Assembly: GCF_003610495.1 (NCBI RefSeq)
Contig: NZ_RAPK01000014.1
Span: 1-61,457 of the forward strand
Length of the DNA: 61,457 nucleotides
Source of the DNA: Sinobaca qinghaiensis
Lineage (GTDB): Bacteria; Bacillota; Bacilli; Bacillales; Marinococcaceae
Reading direction: 5' to 3'
The notes under the pieces were generated by a model, which saw nothing but the letters and a program-made list of their open reading frames with translations, did not search any database and was not told where the DNA came from. Positions 31,301 to 44,184 of this stretch are shown one piece after another. The position numbers and the translations under genes were made by a program. Positions within the stretch are counted from its first letter, which is position 1, and each line of letters begins with the position of its first letter.

Positions 31301-31942
31301 ATCAAAGGTGAAAAAGAAACCAGAACGTATACAACGGCGTACGGCGCCCGTCTAAAAGTGGTGCTTGGCGACAAAGTAACAGCCGGCTTCCCGCTGACTG
31401 AAGGTTCGATTGACCCTAAAGAACTTCTAAAAGTAACCGGCCTGCAGGAAGTACAGGAGTACCTTCTAAAAGAAGTACAGAAAGTATACCGTATGCAGGG
31501 TGTGGAAATTGGAGATAAACACGTAGAAGTAATGGTACGCCAGATGCTTCGTAAAGTGCGCGTCGTTGATTCCGGTGACACAACGGTTCTTCCAGGAAGC
31601 CTTGTAGAAATTCACGCATTTGATCATGCAAATGAGCAGGTGCTTGAAGATAGTAAAATGCCTGCAGTAGGTAATCCTGTTATTCTCGGTATTACGAAAG
31701 CATCTCTTGAAACAGAATCCTTCCTTTCAGCGGCTTCTTTCCAGGAAACTACAAGAGTCCTGACAGATGCAGCCATCAAAGGAAAAAGAGATGAACTACT
31801 CGGCCTGAAGGAAAATGTTATTATAGGTAAACTTGTTCCGGCTGGTACCGGAATGCACCGTTACCGCAATTTGAAGAGTGTCTACCCAGGGGCTTCAGCA
31901 CCTGCTGAAACACCGAAAGAACAGGTTTTAACTAAAGAATAA
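28328..31942 (+). CDS. rpoC: DNA-directed RNA polymerase subunit beta'
   Basis: The 1204-residue beta' subunit has the N-terminal zinc ribbon ([20 protein letters not shown] at about 59-78), the catalytic NADFDGD that holds the active-site magnesium, the trigger-loop region [16 protein letters not shown] and a second zinc site ([13 protein letters not shown]). The start is TTG 28328 with AAGGGAGG before it; the family begins M(L/I)DVNNFEYM. It follows rpoB. Confidence 0.98.
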   Translation: MIDVNNFEYMKIGLASPSKIRSWSRGEVKKPETINYRTLKPEKDGLFCERIFGPQKDWECHCGKYKRVRYKGVVCDRCGVEVTRSKVRRERMGHIELAAPVSHIWYFKGIPSRMGLVLDMSPRSLEEVIYFASYIVTEPGETSLEYKQLLSEKEYRAYYDKYGRGFSAQMGAEAIRKLLMDIDMDKEVKLLKEELETAQGQRRTRAIKRLEVLEAFRHSGNDPFWMILDVLPVIPPELRPMVQLDGGRFATSDLNDLYRRVINRNNRLKRLLDLGAPNIIVQNEKRMLQEAVDALIDNGRRGRPVTGPGNRPLKSLSHMLKGKQGRFRQNLLGKRVDYSGRSVIVVGPALKMYQCGLPKEMALELFKPFVMKELVGRGLAHNIKSAKRKVERVHPEVWDVLEEVIREHPVLLNRAPTLHRLGIQAFEPILVEGRAIKLHPLVCTAYNADFDGDQMAVHVPLSAEAQAEARILMLAAQNILNPKDGKPVVTPSQDMVLGNYYLTLERKGAIGEGSIFNDTDEAITAYQNGYVHLHTRVALPVSSLTKTNFAEDQRNKLLLTTVGKLIFNEILPLSFPYINEPTASNLEVATPNKYIVSKTTDIKKAFEELDLVLPFKKGFLGDIIAEVFKRFQIIETSKMLDRMKDLGFAYSTKAGITVGISDIVVLPEKQVILDEADSKVARVMQQFRRGLITEEERYAKVIAVWSEAKDIIQNKLMGTLDRSNPIFMMSDSGARGNASNFTQLAGMRGLMANPSGRIIELPIKSSFREGLTVLEYFISTHGARKGLADTALKTADSGYLTRRLVDVAQDVIVREDDCGTDKGLDVFALREGNELIENLHDRVLGRVAFKTVRHPETQEVIVKKGEQIDEELTKAIDESGVETVTIRSAFTCDTRHGVCKKCYGKNLATGADVEVGEAVGIIAAQSIGEPGTQLTMRTFHTGGVAGDDITQGLPRIQELFEARNPKGQALISELIGEVVDIKDLQDKKEVTIKGEKETRTYTTAYGARLKVVLGDKVTAGFPLTEGSIDPKELLKVTGLQEVQEYLLKEVQKVYRMQGVEIGDKHVEVMVRQMLRKVRVVDSGDTTVLPGSLVEIHAFDHANEQVLEDSKMPAVGNPVILGITKASLETESFLSAASFQETTRVLTDAAIKGKRDELLGLKENVIIGKLVPAGTGMHRYRNLKSVYPGASAPAETPKEQVLTKE

Positions 31943-31948
31943 TAGGTG

Positions 31949-31977
31949 TTGACATCTCATTTTAGCGGTGATATGCT
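31949..31977 (+). promoter_or_regulatory. SigA promoter between rpoC and rplGB
   Basis: TTGACA (31949-31954), 17-base spacer, TATGCT (31972-31977), right after the rpoC stop. It can drive rplGB and the str genes apart from rpoBC. Confidence 0.75.
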
Positions 31978-32016
31978 ATCAAAGTGTGCTTGGCAACCTG
32001 TGCTTTGGAGGATAAA

Positions 32017-32265
32017 ATGTCTTATGAAAAAGTAAAGCAGGCGGAAGATGTTCTTATAGGAACAAAACAGACGCTTAAAGCTCTTGAATCGAACATTGCT
32101 TTGGAAATTATTTTGGCAGAAGATGCTGATCCGGCGATCAAAAGCCGTATTCTGCAGCATGCTGAAAGCAAAGAGGTATCGGTTCAAATAGTAGAGTCAA
32201 TGAAGCAGCTTGGAAAAGCCTGCGGCATTGATGTCGGAGCAGCCGTAGTAACATTAAAAAAGTAA
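32017..32265 (+). CDS. rplGB: L7Ae-family K-turn-binding protein (YbxF)
   Basis: An 82-residue member of the L7Ae/L30e family, known in B. subtilis to bind kink-turn RNA; whether it is a ribosome component is not settled. KQTLKALE near the N terminus and VESMKQLGKACGIDVGAAVV at the end are the RNA-contacting segments. GGAGGAT precedes ATG 32017; the longer frame from 31984 begins inside the promoter. It lies between rpoC and rpsL as in B. subtilis. Confidence 0.92.
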   Translation: MSYEKVKQAEDVLIGTKQTLKALESNIALEIILAEDADPAIKSRILQHAESKEVSVQIVESMKQLGKACGIDVGAAVVTLKK

Positions 32266-32269
32266 TAGG

Positions 32270-32304
32270 GTTTTTGCTGGAAGGCTTGGTCTTCCGGCAA
32301 AAAC
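32270..32304 (+). terminator. Hairpin after rplGB, weak terminator
   Basis: GTTTTTGC pairs with GCAAAAAC, with an inner GGAAG/CTTCC arm. The tail is TTTCC, a poor T tract, so read-through into rpsL is likely. Confidence 0.55.
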
Positions 32305-32325
32305 TTTCCTTTTGCTTTAAAATGA

Positions 32326-32343
32326 ACCACCTGGAACGGTGGT
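32326..32343 (+). promoter_or_regulatory. Hairpin in the rpsL leader
   Basis: ACCACC, TGGAAC loop, GGTGGT, located 31 bases before the rpsL start. No T tract. Function unknown. Confidence 0.4.
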
Positions 32344-32374
32344 CTTAAAAAAGCTATGGAAAGGAGGAAAAACA

Positions 32375-32785
32375 TTGCCTACTATTAATCAATTAGTACG
32401 TAAAGGACGTCAAGTTAAAGGAAGAAAGTCTGACTCTCCTGCATTGAACAAAGGCTTTAACAGCTATAAAAAGTTCCAGACAGACCAGTCTTCTCCCCAA
32501 AAACGTGGAGTTTGTACTCGTGTAGGAACAATGACACCAAAGAAGCCGAACTCAGCACTTCGTAAATATGCTCGTGTGCGTTTGACCAACCAGATTGAGG
32601 TAACTGCCTACATCCCTGGTATCGGACACAATCTTCAGGAGCACAGTGTGGTTCTTATTCGCGGAGGCCGTGTAAAAGACCTTCCGGGTGTACGTTATCA
32701 CATTGTTCGTGGAGCGCTTGATACAGCAGGAGTTCAAAACAGAAAGCAAAGCCGTTCTAAATACGGTACGAAACGTTCAAAGTAA
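32375..32785 (+). CDS. rpsL: 30S ribosomal protein S12
   Basis: S12 sits at the decoding centre. The 136-residue product starts at TTG 32375 ([19 protein letters not shown] seven bases before it). [11 protein letters not shown] carries the lysines (56/57) tied to streptomycin sensitivity, and [14 protein letters not shown] is intact, so no resistance mutation is evident. First gene of rpsL-rpsG-fusA-tuf. Confidence 0.96.
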   Translation: MPTINQLVRKGRQVKGRKSDSPALNKGFNSYKKFQTDQSSPQKRGVCTRVGTMTPKKPNSALRKYARVRLTNQIEVTAYIPGIGHNLQEHSVVLIRGGRVKDLPGVRYHIVRGALDTAGVQNRKQSRSKYGTKRSK

Positions 32786-32826
32786 TACAAACAAAAATAT
32801 GATTTCTTTTGAAAGGAGGAATTCAC

Positions 32827-33297
32827 ATGCCTCGTAAAGGACCAGTCCCACGCAGGGATGTACTGCCAGACCCAATTTACAAATCCAAGCTAATCACGCG
32901 TCTTATTAACCGTATTATGCTTGAAGGTAAAAAAGGAAAAGCTCAAAACATTTTGTATAATGCTTTTGACCTTATCCGTGAGCGTTCTGGACAGGATCCA
33001 ATGGAAGTATTTGATCAAGCAATGAAAAATGTTATGCCGGTATTGGAAGTTAAAGCTCGCCGCGTTGGGGGAGCAAACTATCAGGTACCAATCGAAGTAA
33101 AGCCTGAGCGCCGCACTACTCTTGCTCTACGTTGGGTCGTAAGCTATGCTAGACTCCGTGGAGAAAAGACAATGGAAGAGCGTCTTGCTAATGAAATTCT
33201 TGATGCTTCAAACAACACTGGATCAGCAGTGAAGAAGCGTGAAGATGTACACCGTATGGCTGAAGCGAACAAAGCTTTCGCTCACTATCGCTGGTAG
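32827..33297 (+). CDS. rpsG: 30S ribosomal protein S7
   Basis: S7 organises the 3' domain of 16S rRNA and contacts the exit-site tRNA. The 156-residue product begins [16 protein letters not shown] and ends AHYRW as in the family. ATG 32827 follows GAAAGGAGG; the frame extends to 32809 without support. After it, CCGCTGCC and GGCAGC-A-GCGG form a hairpin (about 33304-33333) with no T tract. Confidence 0.96.
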   Translation: MPRKGPVPRRDVLPDPIYKSKLITRLINRIMLEGKKGKAQNILYNAFDLIRERSGQDPMEVFDQAMKNVMPVLEVKARRVGGANYQVPIEVKPERRTTLALRWVVSYARLRGEKTMEERLANEILDASNNTGSAVKKREDVHRMAEANKAFAHYRW

Positions 33298-33393
33298 AAT
33301 ATCCCGCTGCCTTTTTTCACCGGCAGCAGCGGATTACCGCTGAATGACAAACCCTTTTATAAATAAGGAAAGAAGAAAGGAGAAAGAGAGTCC

Positions 33394-35469
33394 ATGCCAA
33401 GAGAGTTCTCCTTAGATAAAACTCGTAATATCGGTATCATGGCTCACATTGACGCTGGTAAGACTACGGCAACAGAACGTATTCTTTATTATACCGGACG
33501 TATCCACAAAATTGGCGAAACGCACGAAGGTGCATCGCAAATGGACTGGATGGCCCAGGAGCAGGAGCGTGGAATTACAATCACATCTGCTGCAACAACG
33601 GCCCAGTGGAAAGACCATAGAATTAATATCATTGATACACCAGGTCACGTGGATTTTACCGTGGAAGTGGAACGTTCCCTTCGTGTACTTGATGGAGCAG
33701 TAGCCGTACTTGACGCACAGTCAGGTGTGGAGCCGCAGACAGAAACTGTATGGCGCCAGGCTACAACTTATCACGTACCACGTATCGTGTTCATAAACAA
33801 AATGGATAAAATTGGTGCTGACTTTGTTTACTCCCTAGGAACGTTGAAAGAGCGTCTTGGTGCTAACGCCCACGCTATTCAGCTTCCAATTGGTGCAGAA
33901 GATGATTTTGAAGGCATTATTGATCTAATCAATATGGAAGCTTTCTATTATCTTGATGACCTTGGTACTCGTACAGAAGCAAGAGAAATTCCTGAAGAGT
34001 ACAAAGCACAGGCTGAGGAATATCACGAAAAACTAGTTGAAGCTGTATCAGAACTTGATGAAGACCTTACAATGAAGTACCTTGAAGGGGAAGCATTAAC
34101 TACAGCTGAACTAAAAGAGGGTATCCGTAAGGGTACGCTTAACGTTGAATTCTATCCAGTTCTCTGCGGATCTGCTTTCAAAAACAAAGGGGTACAGCTC
34201 ATGATTGATGCTGTATTGGATTACCTTCCGTCCCCGCTTGACGTTCCTCCAATCAAAGGTATCCTTCCAGATACTGAAGAAGAAGTAGAACGTCCAGCTG
34301 ACGACAAAGGACCGTTTGCTGCACTTGCCTTTAAAGTAGCAACAGACCCTTATGTTGGTAAGCTTACTTTCTTCCGCGTATATTCCGGTACACTTGATTC
34401 TGGTTCTTATGTTCGTAATACAACAAAAGAAAAGCGTGAGCGCGTTGGACGTATCCTTCAAATGCACGCTAACTCCAGAGAAGAGATTGCAACCGTTTAT
34501 GCAGGAGACATTGCTGCGGGTGTTGGTTTAAAAGATACGTCAACAGGGGATACGCTTTGTGATGACAAGAGCCGCGTGATTCTTGAATCCATGGACTTCC
34601 CTGAGCCGGTTATCTCTCTTTCTGTAGAGCCGAAGTCAAAAGCAGACCATGATAAAATGGGTATTGCTCTTGCCAAGCTTGCTGAAGAAGACCCAACATT
34701 CCAAACAGAAACAGACGAAGAAACTGGACAGACAATCATTAAAGGTATGGGTGAACTTCACCTTGATATCATCGTTGACCGGATGAAGCGCGAATTTAAG
34801 GTAGAGGCCACTGTTGGTGCGCCGCAGGTATCTTATCGTGAAACAATCCGTGTAGATGCTAAATGTGAAGGTAAATTCGTACGTCAGTCCGGTGGACGCG
34901 GTCAGTACGGCCACGTTTGGGTTGAGTTTGGTCCAAACGAAGAAGGCGCTGGATTTGAATTTACAAATGCTATCGTTGGTGGATCTGTTCCCCGCGAATA
35001 CATCGCATCCGTTGAGCAGGGAATCAAAGAATCTCTTCAAAACGGACTTTTAGCAGGCTATCCTGTTATCGATGTAAAAGCAAGGCTATATGATGGTTCT
35101 TACCATGATGTTGACTCTAACGAGATGGCATTTAAGGTAGCTGCATCTATGGCATTCAAGAAAGCTAAGGAAAAATGTTCACCAGTACTCCTTGAGCCTC
35201 TAATGAAGGTTGAAGTTGTTGTTCCAGAAGAATATATGGGCGACGTAATGGGTGACATCACTTCCCGCCGTGGACGTGTAGACGGCATGGAAGCACGTGC
35301 TAATACGCAGGCTATTAAAGCTTATGTACCACTTGCTGAAATGTTCGGCTATGCTACAAATCTTCGTTCAAACACTCAGGGACGTGGAAACTACAGCATG
35401 TTCTTCGATCATTACGAAGAAGTTCCTAAGAGTGTGTCCGAAGAAATCATTAAGAAAAACGTTGGCTAA
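33394..35469 (+). CDS. fusA: Elongation factor G
   Basis: EF-G drives translocation with GTP. The 691-residue protein has the P loop AHIDAGKT (17-24), the effector loop [19 protein letters not shown] and NKMDKIGAD of the GTPase domain, then domains II-V with [10 protein letters not shown] and the C-terminal RGRGNYSM-like segment. AAAGGAGAAAG precedes the ATG. Position between rpsG and tuf is the classic str arrangement. Confidence 0.97.
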   Translation: MPREFSLDKTRNIGIMAHIDAGKTTATERILYYTGRIHKIGETHEGASQMDWMAQEQERGITITSAATTAQWKDHRINIIDTPGHVDFTVEVERSLRVLDGAVAVLDAQSGVEPQTETVWRQATTYHVPRIVFINKMDKIGADFVYSLGTLKERLGANAHAIQLPIGAEDDFEGIIDLINMEAFYYLDDLGTRTEAREIPEEYKAQAEEYHEKLVEAVSELDEDLTMKYLEGEALTTAELKEGIRKGTLNVEFYPVLCGSAFKNKGVQLMIDAVLDYLPSPLDVPPIKGILPDTEEEVERPADDKGPFAALAFKVATDPYVGKLTFFRVYSGTLDSGSYVRNTTKEKRERVGRILQMHANSREEIATVYAGDIAAGVGLKDTSTGDTLCDDKSRVILESMDFPEPVISLSVEPKSKADHDKMGIALAKLAEEDPTFQTETDEETGQTIIKGMGELHLDIIVDRMKREFKVEATVGAPQVSYRETIRVDAKCEGKFVRQSGGRGQYGHVWVEFGPNEEGAGFEFTNAIVGGSVPREYIASVEQGIKESLQNGLLAGYPVIDVKARLYDGSYHDVDSNEMAFKVAASMAFKKAKEKCSPVLLEPLMKVEVVVPEEYMGDVMGDITSRRGRVDGMEARANTQAIKAYVPLAEMFGYATNLRSNTQGRGNYSMFFDHYEEVPKSVSEEIIKKNVG

Positions 35470-35589
35470 AATACGTTTCTAATGATTGTTTGATAGAATG
35501 TTTTACTGTAAGCTAAAAGGTGATGACAGCACTATGCACATTGCCTTTTATAATAAATTAAATGACCTGATTTAAGGAGGAAATTCATA

Positions 35590-36780
35590 ATGGGAAAAGA
35601 AAAATTCGACCGTTCCAAGTCGCATGCCAATATCGGTACTATCGGGCACGTCGACCACGGTAAAACAACATTAACTGCAGCAATCACAACAGTTCTTCAC
35701 AAGAAATCCGGTAAAGGTACAGCTATGGCTTATGACGCTATCGACGGTGCTCCAGAAGAGCGCGAGCGCGGTATCACAATTTCCACAGCACACGTAGAGT
35801 ACGAAACAGATACTCGTCACTACGCTCACGTGGATTGCCCAGGACACGCCGACTATGTTAAAAACATGATCACTGGTGCAGCACAAATGGACGGAGCTAT
35901 TCTAGTTGTATCAGCAGCTGATGGCCCAATGCCACAGACTCGCGAGCACATCCTTCTTTCCCGTCAAGTAGGTGTACCAACTATGGTTGTTTTCCTAAAC
36001 AAAGTAGATATGGTAGACGACGAGGAGCTTCTTGAGCTTGTTGAGATGGAAGTCCGCGATCTTCTTACAGAGTATGACTTCCCAGGTGACGAAATTCCAA
36101 TCATCAGCGGTTCTGCTCTTAGAGCTCTTGAAGGCAACGAAGAGTATGAAAACAAAATCGTTGAGCTTATGCAAGCTGTAGACGACTATATCCCAACTCC
36201 AGAGCGTGACAAAGACAAGCCATTCATGATGCCTGTCGAGGACGTATTCTCTATCACTGGACGTGGAACAGTTGCTACTGGCCGTGTTGAGCGTGGAGTT
36301 CTTAACGTAGGAGACGAAGTTGAAATCATCGGTATCGATGAGACAGCTAGAAAAACTACAGTAACTGGTGTTGAAATGTTCCGTAAGCTTCTTGACTATG
36401 CAGAAGCCGGCGACAACATTGGCGCACTTCTTCGTGGTGTAAGCCGCGACGACATCAAGCGTGGACAAGTACTTGCTAAGCCAGGTACAATTACTCCGCA
36501 CACTAACTTCAAAGCTGAAGTTTATGTTCTATCTAAAGAAGAAGGTGGACGTCACACTCCATTCTTCACAAACTATCGTCCACAGTTCTATTTCCGTACT
36601 ACGGACGTTACTGGTATCTGCCAACTTCCAGAAGGCGTAGAAATGGTTATGCCTGGCGATAACGTTGAAATGACTGTAGAGCTTATTTCTCCAATCGCTA
36701 TCGAAGAAGGTACAAAGTTCTCTATCCGTGAGGGTGGACGTACTGTTGGTGCCGGTGTTGTAGCAACAATCCAGAAGTAA
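35590..36780 (+). CDS. tuf: Elongation factor Tu
   Basis: EF-Tu delivers aminoacyl-tRNA to the ribosome. The 396-residue product has GHVDHGKT (19-26), [15 protein letters not shown] and NKVDMVDD in its GTPase domain and domains 2 and 3 complete to VVATIQK. AAGGAGG precedes the ATG. The 120 bases between fusA and tuf contain TATAAT at 35549-35554, without a convincing -35. Codon choice is strongly biased, as expected for a very highly expressed gene. A strong terminator follows. Confidence 0.98.
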   Translation: MGKEKFDRSKSHANIGTIGHVDHGKTTLTAAITTVLHKKSGKGTAMAYDAIDGAPEERERGITISTAHVEYETDTRHYAHVDCPGHADYVKNMITGAAQMDGAILVVSAADGPMPQTREHILLSRQVGVPTMVVFLNKVDMVDDEELLELVEMEVRDLLTEYDFPGDEIPIISGSALRALEGNEEYENKIVELMQAVDDYIPTPERDKDKPFMMPVEDVFSITGRGTVATGRVERGVLNVGDEVEIIGIDETARKTTVTGVEMFRKLLDYAEAGDNIGALLRGVSRDDIKRGQVLAKPGTITPHTNFKAEVYVLSKEEGGRHTPFFTNYRPQFYFRTTDVTGICQLPEGVEMVMPGDNVEMTVELISPIAIEEGTKFSIREGGRTVGAGVVATIQK

Positions 36781-36790
36781 TATCCTATTA

Positions 36791-36825
36791 ACTTCCCAGC
36801 TGTCACAGCTGGGAAGTTTTTTTAT
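36791..36825 (+). terminator. Rho-independent terminator after tuf
   Basis: ACTTCCCAGCTG (36791-36802), TCA, CAGCTGGGAAGT (36806-36817), then a T run. Twelve perfect pairs. Confidence 0.95.
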
Positions 36826-36895
36826 TTTACATAAAACTGCATATTTTTGACAAAAGCGGGAAGAGAAAAAGTGACAAAAAAAGGAGTGAATGAAA

Positions 36896-38005
36896 ATGGA
36901 AGAGAAAGTGTTTATTAGTCCCGGCAAATATGTGCAGGGGATGAACGTCCTGGACAAAACAGGAAGCTACATTAAAGCCATGGGGAAAAAGGCAATTATT
37001 CTTGCAGATGATTTCGTCTGGGATTTAACGGGAGAGCGAATAACTACAAGCTTGAAAAATGACGAAGTGGAGTCTTTCTACTTTAAGTTTAATGGTGAAG
37101 CTTCCAAAAAAGAAATTGAACGAATTGCTGAAAAAGCAAAAGAGGAGCAGGCTGATATAGTGATAGGTGTCGGCGGGGGTAAAACCCTGGATACCGCAAA
37201 AGGAGTAAGAGAACATTTGGATAATGCAGTATGCGTTATTATTCCAACGACAGCATCCACCGACGCTCCGACGAGTGCTTTGTCCGTTATTTATTCCGAT
37301 GAAGGAGTGTTTGAATCCTACCGGTTCTATTCTAAAAACCCCGACTTGATATTAATGGATTCCAAAATTATTGCAGAAGCCCCGCCCCGTTTTCTGGCTT
37401 CCGGTATTGCCGATGCAATGGCAACTTGGGTAGAAGCTAAAGCGGCGATCCGTTCAAATTCCAAAGCCATGTCCGGCGGTCTTACGACTATAGCAGGTGC
37501 TGCTATAGCGGAAAAATGTGAAGAAACGCTGTTTGAATACGGTGAACTTGCTTACGAATCCAATAAACGTCAAGTTGTATCCTACGCACTGGAGCAGATC
37601 GTGGAGGCCAATACACTTTTGAGCGGACTGGGATTTGAAAGCGGCGGACTGGCTTTAGCTCATGCTATTCATAATGGATTTACCGTTCTAAGCGGCGATA
37701 TTCATCATATGACGCATGGAGAAAAAGTAGCATTTGGAACATTGAGTCAGCTTGTACTCGAGCGCCGTCCAAAAGAAGAAATTGAAAAATATATTTCTTT
37801 TTATTCCGTTTTAGGCCTTCCGGTAACCCTTGCGGATCTTCATTTAGACAAAGCTTCCGATGAAGACCTCCATAAGGTGGCAGAAACGGCATTAACAGAA
37901 GGGGAGAGCAGTCACAACTTCCCTGGCTCTCTTACTCCTTTTCAGGTGGTCGATGCAATGAAAGCCGCCGATCAGTATGCATCAATGTATCAGAAGAACC
38001 GTTAA
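36896..38005 (+). CDS. gldA: Glycerol dehydrogenase
   Basis: GldA is a zinc enzyme of the iron-containing-alcohol-dehydrogenase superfamily that oxidises glycerol to dihydroxyacetone with NAD. The 369-residue product has the NAD-binding [10 protein letters not shown] (93-102), [14 protein letters not shown], and the metal ligands in [18 protein letters not shown] and [11 protein letters not shown] start at ATG 36896, nine bases after AAGGAG; ATG 36890 is too close. It sits alone between the tuf terminator and its own terminator, ahead of rpsJ. Codon use is less biased than in tuf. The substrate within the polyol group is inferred from similarity. Confidence 0.9.
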   Translation: MEEKVFISPGKYVQGMNVLDKTGSYIKAMGKKAIILADDFVWDLTGERITTSLKNDEVESFYFKFNGEASKKEIERIAEKAKEEQADIVIGVGGGKTLDTAKGVREHLDNAVCVIIPTTASTDAPTSALSVIYSDEGVFESYRFYSKNPDLILMDSKIIAEAPPRFLASGIADAMATWVEAKAAIRSNSKAMSGGLTTIAGAAIAEKCEETLFEYGELAYESNKRQVVSYALEQIVEANTLLSGLGFESGGLALAHAIHNGFTVLSGDIHHMTHGEKVAFGTLSQLVLERRPKEEIEKYISFYSVLGLPVTLADLHLDKASDEDLHKVAETALTEGESSHNFPGSLTPFQVVDAMKAADQYASMYQKNR

Positions 38006-38012
38006 TTAACGG

Positions 38013-38050
38013 AAAACAGCAGAGGCCGAAGGCTTTTGCTGTTTTTTTTA
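38013..38050 (+). terminator. Rho-independent terminator after gldA
   Basis: AAAACAGCA pairs with TGCTGTTTT, with an inner GGCC/GGC-T arm, followed by eight T. Confidence 0.85.
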
Positions 38051-38121
38051 TTTTATCCGTTACTTTTTTCTTCTATAGTATAGCTGCAGGACAGTGGATT
38101 AAAATTTTATTGAAAAACCCC

Positions 38122-38150
38122 TTGCAATAAGAAGAACAAGTCCTTATAAT
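38122..38150 (+). promoter_or_regulatory. SigA promoter of the S10 operon
   Basis: TTGCAA (38122-38127), 17-base spacer, TATAAT (38145-38150). It gives a leader of about 160 bases before rpsJ, in which I see no known regulatory fold. Confidence 0.85.
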
Positions 38151-38208
38151 AGATAAAGTGTGACCGCGGCCTGTAGAGAGTACATGAGTATTCTTATGCG
38201 GCGGTTAA

Positions 38209-38628
<420 letters not shown>

Positions 38629-38670
38629 TCACAAATAAAAAATATAAACTAATTATAGGAGGTGTGACTG

Positions 38671-39303
38671 ATGGCCAAAGGAATCTTGGGAAGAAAAGTA
38701 GGAATGACACAATTGTTCAGTGAAAATGGAGAACTTGTACCGGTCACAGTTATCGAAGCAGCGCCGAACGTAGTGCTTCAAACAAAAACATCTGAATCAG
38801 ATGGTTATGAAGCAGTTCAGCTGGGCTTTTTTGACAAAAAAGAATCACGCTCAAACAAACCGGAAAAAGGGAATGCCGCTAAAGCTGATACAAAGCCCAA
38901 GCGCTACGTTAAAGAGATCCTTGATGTTACATTAGAGGATTACACTGTTGGTCAGGAAGTCAAAGTTGACTCATTCGCTGACGGAGATATCGTAGACGTG
39001 ACAGGAACTTCAAAAGGTAAAGGATTCCAGGGTGCTATCAAGCGCCACAACCAATCCCGCGGACCTATGTCCCACGGTTCTCGTTATCACCGTCGTCCAG
39101 GTTCAATGGGTCCAACTGACCCGAACCACGTATTGAAAGGTAAAAAGCTTCCAGGACGTATGGGTGGCAAAAAAGTAACTGTTCAAAACCTTGAAATCGT
39201 AAAAGTGGATGCAGAACGCAACTTAATCCTCGTGAAGGGCAATGTGCCTGGACCAAACAAAAACCTTGTTACCATCAAATCTGCTGTTAAAGCAGTGAAA
39301 TAA
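38671..39303 (+). CDS. rplC: 50S ribosomal protein L3
   Basis: L3 is an early assembly protein whose extended loop reaches the peptidyl-transferase centre. The 210-residue product has [14 protein letters not shown] at its start and the loop [26 protein letters not shown] precedes the ATG. It lies 42 bases after rpsJ. Confidence 0.96.
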   Translation: MAKGILGRKVGMTQLFSENGELVPVTVIEAAPNVVLQTKTSESDGYEAVQLGFFDKKESRSNKPEKGNAAKADTKPKRYVKEILDVTLEDYTVGQEVKVDSFADGDIVDVTGTSKGKGFQGAIKRHNQSRGPMSHGSRYHRRPGSMGPTDPNHVLKGKKLPGRMGGKKVTVQNLEIVKVDAERNLILVKGNVPGPNKNLVTIKSAVKAVK

Positions 39304-39330
39304 TAAGTCACCAAGGAAGGAGGCCCTACT

Positions 39331-39954
39331 ATGCCTAAAGTAGACGTATTGAATCAATCCGGATCTAAAGTCGGAGATGTAGAACTAGCTGAAGGAATTT
39401 TCGGCATTGAACCAAATCAGCATGTTCTTCATGAAGCAGTTGTGATGCAGCAAGCATCCATGCGCCAGGGAACACATGCTGTAAAGAACCGTTCCGACAG
39501 ACGAGGCGGCGGTCGTAAGCCGTGGCGTCAAAAAGGAACAGGACGCGCACGTCAAGGTACTATCCGTGCACCACAATGGGTAGGCGGCGGTGTCGTTTTT
39601 GGACCAACACCTAGAAGCTATGCTTATAAGCTTCCAAAGAAAGTCCGCAGACTTGCTATTAAATCTGCTCTTTCTACTAGAGCGAAGGACGGGGACATCG
39701 TTGTTCTTGATAACCTTTCTTTAGAAGCACCAAAGACAAAAGAAATGATAACTGTACTATCAAGCCTTTCTGTTGATCGGAAAGCGTTAGTAGTAACAGC
39801 TGATTATAATGAGCAAGTAGCATTATCCATTGGAAACATTCCTGGAATCACCTTTGCAACTGTTAATGACGTGAACGTACTTGAAGTGCTTAAGCATGAC
39901 AAGCTCGTAATCACGAAAGAAGCGGTAGAAAAGGTAGAGGAGGTGCTCGCATAA
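39331..39954 (+). CDS. rplD: 50S ribosomal protein L4
   Basis: L4 lines the peptide exit tunnel. The 207-residue product has the tunnel loop region [18 protein letters not shown] intact. AAGGAGG precedes the ATG. Its stop overlaps the rplW start by one base. Confidence 0.96.
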   Translation: MPKVDVLNQSGSKVGDVELAEGIFGIEPNQHVLHEAVVMQQASMRQGTHAVKNRSDRRGGGRKPWRQKGTGRARQGTIRAPQWVGGGVVFGPTPRSYAYKLPKKVRRLAIKSALSTRAKDGDIVVLDNLSLEAPKTKEMITVLSSLSVDRKALVVTADYNEQVALSIGNIPGITFATVNDVNVLEVLKHDKLVITKEAVEKVEEVLA

Positions 39955-40241
39955 TGGAAGCACGCGACGTTATTAAAAACCCCGTAATCACTGAACGCAC
40001 TGCTGAATTAATGGAATTAAGACAGTACACGTTTGAAGTGAACGTAAAAGCTAACAAGATACAGATTAAAAAAGCTATCGAAGAAATTTTCGGAGTGAAG
40101 GTATCTAGAGTTAATACAATGAATTATAAAGGAAAATTCCGCCGTTTTGGCCGTTATACAGGATTTAAGCCTAGCCGTAAAAAGGCGATAATCACGTTAA
40201 CTGAAGACAGCCAGGAAATAGAGTTTTTCGAAGGAGCATAA
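39954..40241 (+). CDS. rplW: 50S ribosomal protein L23
   Basis: L23 sits at the tunnel exit, where trigger factor and SRP dock. The 95-residue product has [12 protein letters not shown] and the ending typical of the family with [19 protein letters not shown]. It starts one base inside the rplD stop after GAGGAGGTG. Confidence 0.95.
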   Translation: MEARDVIKNPVITERTAELMELRQYTFEVNVKANKIQIKKAIEEIFGVKVSRVNTMNYKGKFRRFGRYTGFKPSRKKAIITLTEDSQEIEFFEGA

Positions 40242-40267
40242 TCGCTAAGTAAAGGAGGGAAATAAGC

Positions 40268-41104
40268 ATGGCTATTAAAAAGTTTAAGCCGATTACTAAC
40301 GGTCGCCGTCATATGACCGTAAGTGATTTTCATGAAGTAACAACAGATAAGCCGGAAAAGTCTCTTACTGCACCACTTTATAAGAAAGCCGGCAGAAACA
40401 ACCATGGCCGCATTACGATGCGTCACCAGGGTGGCGGACACAAGCGCCAATACCGCATTATCGATTTCAAGCGTGAAAAGGACGGAGTACCGGGTAAAGT
40501 CGCTACTGTAGAGTACGACCCAAACCGTTCCGCAAACATCGCTCTTATCCATTACGTAGATGGAGAAAAGCGTTATATCCTTGCACCTAAAGGAATCAAA
40601 GTTGGACAAATGATCGAATCTGGTTCTGAAGCAGATATCAAAGTTGGGAACGCACTTCCATTGGTAAACATTCCAGTTGGTACAATCATTCACAACATTG
40701 AGCTGAAGCCAGGACGCGGAGGACAGCTTGTCCGTTCAGCTGGAGCTGAAGCACAGATTCTTGGTAAAGAAGGAAAGTACGTTCTAGTACGTCTAAGATC
40801 AGGCGAAACGCGTCTTATCCTTGCTACCTGCCGTGCAACGGTAGGACAAGTAGGAAACGTTGAGCATGAACTTATCAGCATCGGTAAAGCAGGACGCTCC
40901 CGTTGGTTGAACAGACGCCCAACTGTACGTGGTTCCGCAATGAACCCAAGTGATCACCCACACGGTGGTGGTGAAGGACGCGCTCCAATCGGACGTGTTG
41001 CACCAGTATCTCCATGGGGTACACCTGCACTTGGTTACAAGACACGCAAGAAAAACAAAGACACTGATAAATATATCGTTCGTCGTCGCCGTAATAAAAA
41101 ATAA
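40268..41104 (+). CDS. rplB: 50S ribosomal protein L2
   Basis: L2 is close to the peptidyl-transferase centre. The 278-residue product has [18 protein letters not shown] at the start and the conserved [14 protein letters not shown] with the histidine at the centre. AAAGGAGGG precedes the ATG. Followed 57 bases later by rpsS. Confidence 0.97.
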   Translation: MAIKKFKPITNGRRHMTVSDFHEVTTDKPEKSLTAPLYKKAGRNNHGRITMRHQGGGHKRQYRIIDFKREKDGVPGKVATVEYDPNRSANIALIHYVDGEKRYILAPKGIKVGQMIESGSEADIKVGNALPLVNIPVGTIIHNIELKPGRGGQLVRSAGAEAQILGKEGKYVLVRLRSGETRLILATCRATVGQVGNVEHELISIGKAGRSRWLNRRPTVRGSAMNPSDHPHGGGEGRAPIGRVAPVSPWGTPALGYKTRKKNKDTDKYIVRRRRNKK

Positions 41105-41161
41105 TCGTGTTGTCCTGCGGTTCATTAGAATCGCAGCGCAATTGCGAAGGGAGGTACTCTC

Positions 41162-41440
41162 ATGAGCAGAAGTTTGAAAAAAGGACCTTTCATTGATGAC
41201 CATTTGATGAAAAAAGTTGAAGCACTCAATGAAACAGATGAGAAGAAAGTAATCAGAACCTGGTCCAGACGCTCTACTATCTTTCCAAATTTCGTAGGCC
41301 ATACTATTGCAGTCTATGACGGACGCAAGCACGTTCCGGTTTACGTTCAGGAAGATATGGTCGGTCATAAGCTTGGTGAGTTCGCACCAACAAGAACGTT
41401 TAAAGGTCACAGACAAGATGATAAGAAGACAAGACGCTAA
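41162..41440 (+). CDS. rpsS: 30S ribosomal protein S19
   Basis: S19 lies in the 30S head and forms an intersubunit bridge. The 92-residue product starts [16 protein letters not shown] and contains [24 protein letters not shown] precedes the ATG. Confidence 0.96.
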   Translation: MSRSLKKGPFIDDHLMKKVEALNETDEKKVIRTWSRRSTIFPNFVGHTIAVYDGRKHVPVYVQEDMVGHKLGEFAPTRTFKGHRQDDKKTRR

Positions 41441-41460
41441 TAAGAGGGGAGGTTCTTTAA

Positions 41461-41802
41461 ATGCAAGCTAAAGCAGTTGCTAAACAAATTCGCATTGCCC
41501 CTCGTAAGGCACGGTTAGTCATTGACCTCATTCGGGGCAAAAAGGCTGGAGAGGCCATTGGTATCCTTAAAAATACTACTAAAGGCGCTTCGCCAATTGT
41601 CGAAAAAGTACTAAATTCTGCCATCGCAAACGCAGAACACAACTACGAGCTCGAGCCGGAAGATCTTTACATCACAGAAGCATTCGTTGATGAAGGCGTA
41701 ACGATGAAAAGATTTCGTCCACGTGCTCAGGGTCGTGCAACTAGAATCAACAAAAGAACAAGCCACATTACAATCGTGGTAGCAGAAAAGAAGGAGGGAT
41801 AA
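41461..41802 (+). CDS. rplV: 50S ribosomal protein L22
   Basis: L22 forms part of the exit tunnel and its hairpin is a site of macrolide-resistance mutations. The 113-residue product has [18 protein letters not shown] and the tip [19 protein letters not shown] in usual form. GGGGAGG precedes the ATG. Three bases separate it from rpsC. Confidence 0.96.
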   Translation: MQAKAVAKQIRIAPRKARLVIDLIRGKKAGEAIGILKNTTKGASPIVEKVLNSAIANAEHNYELEPEDLYITEAFVDEGVTMKRFRPRAQGRATRINKRTSHITIVVAEKKEG

Positions 41803-41805
41803 CAC

Positions 41806-43095
<1,290 letters not shown>

Positions 43096-43121
43096 TAACG
43101 ATCGAGAGGAGGCCCATTTAT

Positions 43122-43385
43122 ATGGCTGAACGCAATCAGCGCAAAGTATATACTGGACGTGTTGTTTCTGACAAAATGGATAAAACCATTACAGTTGTTG
43201 TTGAAACGTACAAGACAGATTCTCTATACGGCAAGCGCGTAAGATATTCCAAAAAATTAAAAGCACATGATGAAAATAATCAAGCCAAAAAAGGCGATGT
43301 TGTTAGTATTATGGAAACCCGTCCACTTTCTAAAGACAAGAGATTCCGTCTGTTGGAAGTAGTAGAGGAAGCCGTAATTATCTAA
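43122..43385 (+). CDS. rpsQ: 30S ribosomal protein S17
   Basis: S17 is an OB-fold primary 16S-binding protein. The 87-residue product has [17 protein letters not shown] and [23 protein letters not shown] precedes the ATG. Usual position after rpmC. Confidence 0.95.
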   Translation: MAERNQRKVYTGRVVSDKMDKTITVVVETYKTDSLYGKRVRYSKKLKAHDENNQAKKGDVVSIMETRPLSKDKRFRLLEVVEEAVII

Positions 43386-43418
43386 CATCTTTTCTGAGGA
43401 AGGGAGGTTACGTAACCT

Positions 43419-43787
43419 ATGATACAACAAGAGAGTAGATTAAAAGTTGCTGATAACTCAGGTGCGCGTCAAGTTCAGTGCATTAAAGTTCTAGGCGGAT
43501 CCGGACGTAAGACAGCTAATATCGGTGATATGATCGTTTGTTCTGTTAAACAAGCAACACCAGGTGGCGTTGTCAAAAAAGGTGAAGTAGTAAGAGCAGT
43601 AATCGTTCGTTCTAAAAGTGGAGCTCGTCGTAAAGACGGTTCTTATATCAGCTTTGACGAGAACGCAGCAGTAATCGTTCGTCCAGACAAAAGCCCAAGA
43701 GGGACTCGTATTTTCGGACCGGTTGCAAGAGAACTACGTGAAGCGCAGTACATGAAAATTGTATCGCTTGCTCCAGAAGTACTTTAA
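43419..43787 (+). CDS. rplN: 50S ribosomal protein L14
   Basis: L14 is at the subunit interface and is the docking site of the silencing factor RsfS. The 122-residue product begins [18 protein letters not shown] and ends LAPEVL. AAGGGAGG precedes the ATG. Confidence 0.96.
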   Translation: MIQQESRLKVADNSGARQVQCIKVLGGSGRKTANIGDMIVCSVKQATPGGVVKKGEVVRAVIVRSKSGARRKDGSYISFDENAAVIVRPDKSPRGTRIFGPVARELREAQYMKIVSLAPEVL

Positions 43788-43830
43788 TAATAGAAAACGA
43801 ATAGATAGGCCTTGTTAAGGAGGTGCGATT

Positions 43831-44157
43831 ATGTCTCAGAAAAGTCTTAATGTAAAAAAAGGCGACAAAGTGAAAGTGATTTCCGGTAAAGATAAAGGCA
43901 AAGAGGGTGTTATTTTACAAGCCTTCCCTAAAAAAGAACGCGTTCTTGTTGAGGGAATTAACGTTGTAAAAAAGCATGCTAAACCTTCACAGGATAACCC
44001 ACAAGGTGGAATCCTTAACCAGGAAGCTGCAATCCACGTTTCCAATGTAATGCCTCTTGACCCGAAAACTGGAGAACCTACCCGTGTAGGATCCAAAGTG
44101 GTGGACGGCAAAAAAGTACGCATCGCTAAAAAATCCGGCGAAGCACTTGATAAATAA
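43831..44157 (+). CDS. rplX: 50S ribosomal protein L24
   Basis: L24 starts 50S assembly with L3. The 108-residue product has a KOW motif ([19 protein letters not shown]) and [13 protein letters not shown]. It has five more residues than B. subtilis L24, mainly at the front. AAGGAGGTG precedes the ATG. Confidence 0.95.
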   Translation: MSQKSLNVKKGDKVKVISGKDKGKEGVILQAFPKKERVLVEGINVVKKHAKPSQDNPQGGILNQEAAIHVSNVMPLDPKTGEPTRVGSKVVDGKKVRIAKKSGEALDK

Positions 44158-44184
44158 GTCATCTGACGAAAGGAGGCTAACAGT

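Noticed and set aside
33303-33334. GC-rich hairpin between rpsG and fusA as a terminator
   Set aside because: No T tract follows, and fusA needs read-through from rpsL-rpsG.
35549-35554. TATAAT ahead of tuf as a tuf promoter
   Set aside because: The sequence 16-18 bases upstream does not resemble a -35 box. A weak promoter remains possible but is not supported.
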